Positions 5,928 to 10,686 of a stretch of DNA of 10,686 nucleotides are shown piece by piece. The notes beneath the pieces were generated by a model. The model ran no database searches. It was not told the origin of the DNA and was given only the letters and a program-made list of their open reading frames with translations. Made by a program: the position numbers and the translations under genes. Numbering within the stretch: position 1 is the first letter of the stretch; every line of letters starts with the position of its first letter. This DNA comes from Flavobacteriales bacterium (GTDB taxonomy: Bacteria > Bacteroidota > Bacteroidia > Flavobacteriales_D > Crocinitomicaceae): assembly GCA_947458985.1 (NCBI GenBank), contig CANHBA010000070.1, forward strand, positions 1-10,686, given 5' to 3'.

Positions 5928-7715
5928 ATGAAATTCAACTTCACCAAAGGTCTTTATAACTGGACTGTACTAGGCTTGCTTGCCGCGGTTTTGGTCTTGC
6001 TGAACTTTATCGGCTCCATGCTTTATTTCAAGCTCGACATGACCAAAGACCAGCGCTATTCCTTGGCGCAAAGCACGGTCAACTACCTCTCCGACAAGAA
6101 AAACTTCGAGAACCGCATCAGTATTCAAATTTATTTGGATGGCAACATGCCTTCTGAACTCAAAAATTTCCAGAACGCGCTCAAAGACAAACTCAAGGAT
6201 TTCAAACGCATTGCCGGCACCCGCGTCGAATTTTTATTCACCGATCCGAATGTAGGTACCGAAGATGAAATCAATGCCCTGCGCTCCCAGCTCTACGACC
6301 GCGGCAAAGGCATCTTGCCCTTAGAAATTCTTTACCTCAAGGACGGCACTCAAAGCCAGATGCTCTTGTTTCCTGGCGCTTTGCTTTCTTACAGCGTGAA
6401 CGGCATCACCAAAGAAGGCGTAGTTCAGTTATTGCCCGGAACGCAACCTGGCCGCCCCTACGCCCTTGAGCAAATGACTGAAATCATCGAAAATGCGCTC
6501 AATAACTTAGAATACAACCTGCTTTCGGCCATGCGCCGCCTCACCCAAACGAGCAAACCCACCATCGCTTTTTTACAAGGCCATGGCGAACTCAACCCAG
6601 CAGAAACAATGCGTGCCCGCGCGCTCATTTCGCCGTACTACCAAATCAAAGATGTTGCCCTCAACGACAGCATTGCCGCGCTCCAAGACGTCGATGGCCT
6701 CATCATTGCCGATCCACAAGCACCATTTTCTCAAAAAGACCTCTACCTCATTGATCAGTTTGTCATGCGCGGCGGGAAGCTCTTGTGTTTCATGAACACG
6801 CTAGCCCTCAACGAAGACACCCTCAATGCCACAGGCATGACCCACACCTCGCGCAAAAACCTACTGCTAGACCGCTTGCTTTTCGATTACGGAATCAAAA
6901 TCAAAGAAAACTACGTGCTAGACGCCAACTGCGCGCCTAAAATTGTGCCGTTTGCCGAAACCGCATTTTTGCCTTGGTTTTACCACATGCTTGCCACGCC
7001 AAGCTTGCACCCAATGACCCGCAACGTCGATCCTATTTCTTTGAAATATGCCAACGAAATTGAATTTGTACAGGTTCCAAAAGCACAGCTGACCCCCATT
7101 TTAACGAGCTCGAGTAATGCAATCCCTAGTGGTTTGCAACCCTTAGTCAATTTAGCACTTCCGCTAAACTATGGCAAGAACCCCAAACTAGTTGAGAACC
7201 CCGACGATGAAATCAACAAACTTTGTGTGGCTGGTTTGTCAGAAGGCTTTTATCAGTCGCATTTCAAAAACCGAATTGTAGCAGAATTTGCCAATAGCAA
7301 AGACGCCAATTATTTAGAAGAGAGTCAGAAAGAAACCAAAATTTTAGTAGTCGGCAATGGCAGTTTTATCCGCAACAGCTACGACTCTATTCTCGACCCT
7401 AAAAAAATCAATAGCTATCTGTACCGCCCCATTGCCATCAATGAATTAAAAGTGGACGCAGAACTAGCCCAAAGACGCATTCCTGTTGTTTTTGGCAACC
7501 AAGAACTCTTTCAAAACATGGTCGATTACATGATGGGCGACAACTCCGTATTGGATATCCGCAGCCGCCAAATTGACATCAAAGAAATCGACAAAGAAAA
7601 AATCAAAAGCGCTTCACTTTTCTATAAAAGCATCAATATGCTGACTCCATTATTAGTGATCTTGGCACTCGCCTTTCTCATGAACTGGATCCGACTCAGA
7701 CGCTATACCCGTTAA
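5928..7715 (+). CDS. gldG: Gliding motility ABC transporter auxiliary membrane protein GldG
   Basis: GldG is the large partner of GldF. The 595-residue protein has one membrane segment at each end: residues about 12-34 (TVLGLLAAVLVLLNFIGSML and after) and about 571-588 (MLTPLLVILALAFLMNWI), followed by a basic cytoplasmic tail. The bulk is therefore periplasmic. Directly after the first segment is the family motif FKLDMTKDQRYSLAQST (34-50). The central part fits the ABC_transp_aux domain: TIAFLQGHGEL (212-222), then DGLIIADPQ...LIDQFVMRGGKLLCFMN (256-290), a Rossmann-like fold related to ThuA/GATase-type domains. The length is near that of known GldG proteins. gldF lies 3 bases upstream and the DUF4340-like gene 13 bases downstream, so one operon is likely. 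No truncation or frameshift is visible. Confidence 0.95.
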   Translation: MKFNFTKGLYNWTVLGLLAAVLVLLNFIGSMLYFKLDMTKDQRYSLAQSTVNYLSDKKNFENRISIQIYLDGNMPSELKNFQNALKDKLKDFKRIAGTRVEFLFTDPNVGTEDEINALRSQLYDRGKGILPLEILYLKDGTQSQMLLFPGALLSYSVNGITKEGVVQLLPGTQPGRPYALEQMTEIIENALNNLEYNLLSAMRRLTQTSKPTIAFLQGHGELNPAETMRARALISPYYQIKDVALNDSIAALQDVDGLIIADPQAPFSQKDLYLIDQFVMRGGKLLCFMNTLALNEDTLNATGMTHTSRKNLLLDRLLFDYGIKIKENYVLDANCAPKIVPFAETAFLPWFYHMLATPSLHPMTRNVDPISLKYANEIEFVQVPKAQLTPILTSSSNAIPSGLQPLVNLALPLNYGKNPKLVENPDDEINKLCVAGLSEGFYQSHFKNRIVAEFANSKDANYLEESQKETKILVVGNGSFIRNSYDSILDPKKINSYLYRPIAINELKVDAELAQRRIPVVFGNQELFQNMVDYMMGDNSVLDIRSRQIDIKEIDKEKIKSASLFYKSINMLTPLLVILALAFLMNWIRLRRYTR

Positions 7716-7728
7716 TATTTTGCTCTCC

Positions 7729-8778
7729 ATGAAGAAAAAAGGTCTAATTCTCGCGCTTTTTATTGTTTTATTAGCTGGCCTCACTTGGTTTGCCCTGAAC
7801 CTTAAAGATGGGCAAGGTGCATCGGACGCACGCGCTTTTAATTTCAAAATTGAAGACACCAATACCGTTTCAAAGATTGTCATTACCGATGCTTTTGGGC
7901 AGCAATTTACGCTCGTCAAAACCAACGACTCCTGGACCGACCTCAAAGGCGGCTGTGTATCCAAGAGCAACGTGTCCTTGATTTTAGAAGCGCTCAACAA
8001 AATTGAGTTCAAAGGTTACTTGCCTCAGAAATCCGAAAAACGCTTTACGGAACTCATGGCGAGCTCGCACATCAAGGTAGAAATATTCCAAGATGGAGAA
8101 TGGACCAAAACTTGGTATCTAGGGCCAGCAACCCCCGACCACTACGGACAAATTATGCTCTTGGAAACAGCCGATGACGGCAAGAGCGCTGCACCGGTCA
8201 TGATGAAACTTGCAGGCATGAATGGCCTGATTGACCCGCGCTTTTTTGCCGACCCTCGCCAATGGGCTTGTACCGAAATTATGGCCTTGCAAATGGAAGA
8301 CATCAAAAGTGTGAAAGCGAAGTTTCACGGCGAAGCTTACCGTAACTTTGAGCTACAAAATAAAGGCGATCGCTTTCGACTTACCCAAAATGGCAAACCA
8401 TTGGCTAGTTTAGACACCACCAACGTGTTTCGCTACTTGCAAGGATTTCAAAAAATACATTTCGAACAAAAGAATTTTACGTTATCCGACAAACAAGTAG
8501 ATAGCGTCAAAAAAAGCCAAGCGTTTTGCATGCTCGAGGTCAAGACAAAAGACGAGCGCATTGCCCTCAAAATGTTCCGCATCAAAAGCAAAGATGTGCA
8601 GCGAAACGAATTTGGCGAGTTGGTCAATATGGACATGAACAGCTTTTGGTGCCTCTTGCCCGACGGCGAATTAGTGCGTTGCCAATATTTCGTCTTCAAT
8701 CCGCTTATTTTAGGCCATGTATTTTTCCCGGCCATGGAAGCGCAATTTCCTGAAAATTTAAGGTCCGTCAACCCCTAA
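7729..8778 (+). CDS. DUF4340-like membrane-anchored protein linked to gldFG
   Basis: From ATG 7729 this is 349 residues; a TTG at 7720 would add three residues (MLS) and is less likely. An N-terminal Lys-rich start and hydrophobic stretch (about 5-24) indicate one inner-membrane anchor or an uncleaved signal, with the rest in the periplasm. The body fits the DUF4340 pattern: FNFKIEDTNTVSKIVITDAFGQQFTLVK (38-64), a Trp-containing strand, LILEALNKIEFKGYLP (84-99), then a second repeat-like half from about 190 in which DIKSVKAKF and FRLTQNGKP echo the first. No catalytic motif is visible. DUF4340 proteins are often encoded beside GldG-like auxiliary proteins and ABC-2 permeases in many bacteria, so an accessory role to GldFG is a reasonable inference, not a known function. 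Five cysteines (76, 181, 267, 308, 318) are scattered. The family call rests on pattern and context. Confidence 0.7.
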   Translation: MKKKGLILALFIVLLAGLTWFALNLKDGQGASDARAFNFKIEDTNTVSKIVITDAFGQQFTLVKTNDSWTDLKGGCVSKSNVSLILEALNKIEFKGYLPQKSEKRFTELMASSHIKVEIFQDGEWTKTWYLGPATPDHYGQIMLLETADDGKSAAPVMMKLAGMNGLIDPRFFADPRQWACTEIMALQMEDIKSVKAKFHGEAYRNFELQNKGDRFRLTQNGKPLASLDTTNVFRYLQGFQKIHFEQKNFTLSDKQVDSVKKSQAFCMLEVKTKDERIALKMFRIKSKDVQRNEFGELVNMDMNSFWCLLPDGELVRCQYFVFNPLILGHVFFPAMEAQFPENLRSVNP

Positions 8779-8791
8779 AGGCAACTTTATC

Positions 8792-8813
8792 CGTTCTTTA
8801 TGCGTTAAGAACG
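8792..8813 (+). repeat. Hairpin with UGCG loop just upstream of the PKD gene start
   Basis: CGTTCTT (8792-8798) and AAGAACG (8807-8813) are perfect reverse complements. A further A-T pair inside, past one T-T mismatch, closes the tetraloop TGCG (8801-8804), which fits the UNCG sequence pattern in RNA. The hairpin ends 4 bases before the ATG at 8818 and no T-run follows, so it is not a normal terminator. It could slow or gate ribosome entry on the PKD gene or mark an mRNA processing site. Confidence 0.45.
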
Positions 8814-8817
8814 AGTA

Positions 8818-10686
8818 ATGACCTACCTACGCTTGTTGCTTGTCAGTTTGAGCTGGCTTGCCTCCACTTTTTATGCCCAGAGTCCGGTTGCCAATTTCAC
8901 GGCCAACCCACTTACGGTTTGCGTTGGTCAAAACGTCAGTTTCACAAATACATCTTCGGCTAACGGTGGCCCTGCACTGAGCTCCTATCAATGGGATTTC
9001 GGCGATGGCAATTCGGCCACAAGCACCAATGCAATCCATGCCTTTAGTACAGCAGGCACCTTTACCATTACACTTGTAGCCACTAACGCCAGTGGCGTGG
9101 CCGATGCAGAAATCAAGCCCACGTATATTACCGTGAATCCGTTGCCTAATGTCGGTTTTACGGCCAATGGGCTCGGTTGTACGGTTCCGCTCACGCTCTC
9201 CTTTACAAATACCTCTTCGCAAGGCGCTAATTTTACCCAAGCCTGGAATTTTGGTAATAGCCAAACCTCAAGTCAATTTACACCTCCAAGTATTACCTAC
9301 AACGCGCAGGGCACTTTCCAAGTGGTTTTGAACGTAACCAACACGAACACGGGCTGTGTGAACAGCCAAACACAAGCAATTGTGGTTTCTAACTTTCAAG
9401 CCGGCATTACTGCGCCTGCTGTGGGTTGTGTTGGACAGCCCATTGCTTTTCAAGACAACTCCACTGCAGGCGCCAATGCCTGGAGCTGGAACTTCGGCAG
9501 CGCTGGCCAGAGCAACGCCGAAAACCCAAGCGTAACCTATAACTCGCCAGGCACCTACACCGTTAACCTCACTGCCCAAAACACCAACTCTGGTTGCTCG
9601 GCAAGTACCAGCCAACAAATTGTAGTGCAAGCCAATACCATTCCTAACTTTTATGCCAACCCAACTGCCAATTGTGCGCCAGGAAGTATCCAATTTTTCA
9701 ATACAACCAACTTAAGCGGTACTTACGTATGGAATTTCGGCGATGGGCAAACCTATACCGGCGCCAACCCTCCGGCCCATTTATATCAATTAAGTGGCTT
9801 GTACGATGTAAGTCTCACTTTTACATCGAGCGCAGGCTGTTCAGGAACCAAAACACTGCAAGACTACATCGAGATCACGCCTGTTCAGGCCGGTTTTTTT
9901 GCTGTAGACACCGGCGGCTGTGCGCCATTTACGGTACAGTTCATCGATACATCTTACACGCCGAGCAACCCGATTGTCTCATGGCAGTGGAGCTTTGGCA
10001 ATGGCCAAACCTTCAACGGCCAAATTCCGCCGCCGCAAACCTATGGTGTTGGTCTATATGACGTGTCACTGATCATTACCACTGCTTCAGGCTGTAAAGA
10101 CACCATCATCAAAACACCATACGTCACTGTCGGATCCATCGATTCTATTGACTTCAGCTGGGACCCCAACATTACTTGCGCCAACACCGACGTCGAATTT
10201 GAATCTGAATTTTATATTTCGGTTCCTTACGACAGCTCTGAAATCTCCTATTTATGGGATTTCACACAGGGCATTAGCTCTCAAGACGACCCCACTTTCC
10301 AATTTTCGCAAGACACCGGCTGGGTAGACGTCACACTTTATGTCAATTTTAGAGGGTGCATTGATACTTTAGAAAAAGATTCGGTGCTGTATGTGCTCGC
10401 ACCAATTGCGCAATTCAATCCAAACACCTCCCTTGTGTGTAACCCCAGCAGCCTGCCAGTAACGTTTCAGTTTCAGAACACCGCACTAGACGGCGAACCC
10501 AGCGATAGCGTTGCCCTGCACTACGAATGGAACGACAACACACCCAACACCTATTTCAATAACGCGCAGCTAGACCTGCCCAACGGAGGCAACACCTCCC
10601 ACGCTTATGCCAATTATGGCACCTATCAGATTGAACAGGTGGTCCACAACTACACCACAGGTTGTTCGGACAGCATTACGCTAGCC
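8818..10686 (+). CDS. Large secreted PKD-repeat protein, C-terminus cut by window edge
   Basis: An open frame of 623 codons runs from ATG 8818 to the right edge. Residues 1-20 are a Sec signal peptide (MTYLRLLLVSLSWLASTFYA, likely cut before Gln21). About seven PKD-type beta-sandwich repeats follow, starting near 24, 111, 192, 275, 356, 443 and 530, each 81-87 residues. The PKD hallmark W-D/N-F-G-D-G is clear at 59-64 and 304-309, weaker at 143-146, 224-227 and 391-396, and degenerate at 480-485 and 571-574. Repeats 2 to 7 each carry one Cys about 10-12 residues in and a second near the end (such as 121/180, 204/260, 286/341), suggesting one disulfide per repeat. Lys and Arg are nearly absent (seven in 623). 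In Bacteroidota such proteins are often surface adhesins with a type IX secretion C-terminal domain; that end is outside the window. The function is not established. Confidence 0.9.
   Translation, partial: MTYLRLLLVSLSWLASTFYAQSPVANFTANPLTVCVGQNVSFTNTSSANGGPALSSYQWDFGDGNSATSTNAIHAFSTAGTFTITLVATNASGVADAEIKPTYITVNPLPNVGFTANGLGCTVPLTLSFTNTSSQGANFTQAWNFGNSQTSSQFTPPSITYNAQGTFQVVLNVTNTNTGCVNSQTQAIVVSNFQAGITAPAVGCVGQPIAFQDNSTAGANAWSWNFGSAGQSNAENPSVTYNSPGTYTVNLTAQNTNSGCSASTSQQIVVQANTIPNFYANPTANCAPGSIQFFNTTNLSGTYVWNFGDGQTYTGANPPAHLYQLSGLYDVSLTFTSSAGCSGTKTLQDYIEITPVQAGFFAVDTGGCAPFTVQFIDTSYTPSNPIVSWQWSFGNGQTFNGQIPPPQTYGVGLYDVSLIITTASGCKDTIIKTPYVTVGSIDSIDFSWDPNITCANTDVEFESEFYISVPYDSSEISYLWDFTQGISSQDDPTFQFSQDTGWVDVTLYVNFRGCIDTLEKDSVLYVLAPIAQFNPNTSLVCNPSSLPVTFQFQNTALDGEPSDSVALHYEWNDNTPNTYFNNAQLDLPNGGNTSHAYANYGTYQIEQVVHNYTTGCSDSITLA

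Noticed and set aside
7720..7728. TTG start adding three residues to the DUF4340-like protein
   Set aside because: ATG at 7729 gives a standard MKKK signal-anchor start; nothing favours the TTG.
8827..9693. Two minus-strand open frames of 145 and 141 codons opposite the PKD gene
   Set aside because: They are antisense shadows of a repeat-containing, in-frame PKD gene with a signal peptide; their Gly/Arg/Cys-rich products match no recognisable family.
9672..10061. Plus-strand frame of 129 codons inside the PKD gene
   Set aside because: It lies in a different frame of the PKD coding sequence; the PKD frame is open for all 623 codons with clear repeats.
8818..10686. DNA-level tandem repeats or a CRISPR-like array in the PKD region
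   Set aside because: The repetition is at the protein level with diverged codons; no identical direct repeats with regular spacers were seen.

Overview
The window looks like chromosomal DNA from a member of the Bacteroidota, most likely a Flavobacteriales-type organism. The evidence is gldF and gldG side by side (components known only from this phylum's gliding genes), the long form of PurC next to PhoH, an S-adenosylmethionine (SAM) hydrolase-family gene coupled to a small monooxygenase-fold gene, a TAnnTTTG promoter-like box, starts without Shine-Dalgarno sequences, and a large secreted PKD-repeat protein. The order or family is inference; no rRNA or tRNA gene is present to settle it.

Layout: two divergent blocks part at about 3611-3701. 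The left block (minus strand, read right to left) is phoH, purC, panB and a substrate-binding lipoprotein. Gaps are 16 and 3 bases and then a 20-base overlap, so it looks like one operon. It joins a PhoH-family ATPase, a purine synthesis step, a pantothenate synthesis step and a probable metal-chelate or cobalamin uptake lipoprotein that runs off the left edge.

The right block (plus strand) starts with a SAM hydroxide adenosyltransferase-family gene and an ABM-fold gene joined by TGATG. A single-gene cold-shock protein follows, ending in a strong intrinsic terminator (5121-5150). Next comes the transporter-like run gldF, gldG and a DUF4340-like membrane-anchored protein, closely packed. After a 39-base gap holding a hairpin, a secreted PKD-repeat protein begins and is still open at the right edge (623 residues visible).

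The two edge genes (minus 1-833 and plus 8818-10686) have no in-window stop and are easily missed by ORF callers; both are continuous in frame. GldF and GldG are known, with the unlinked ATPase GldA, as an ABC complex needed for gliding in Flavobacterium johnsoniae. The adjoining DUF4340 protein and Lys/Arg-depleted, cysteine-paired PKD protein make a plausible surface or gliding neighbourhood, but that link is inference from position. I see no CRISPR array, insertion sequence, prophage or recognisable defence system. The rest of the window reads as ordinary core Bacteroidota chromosome.
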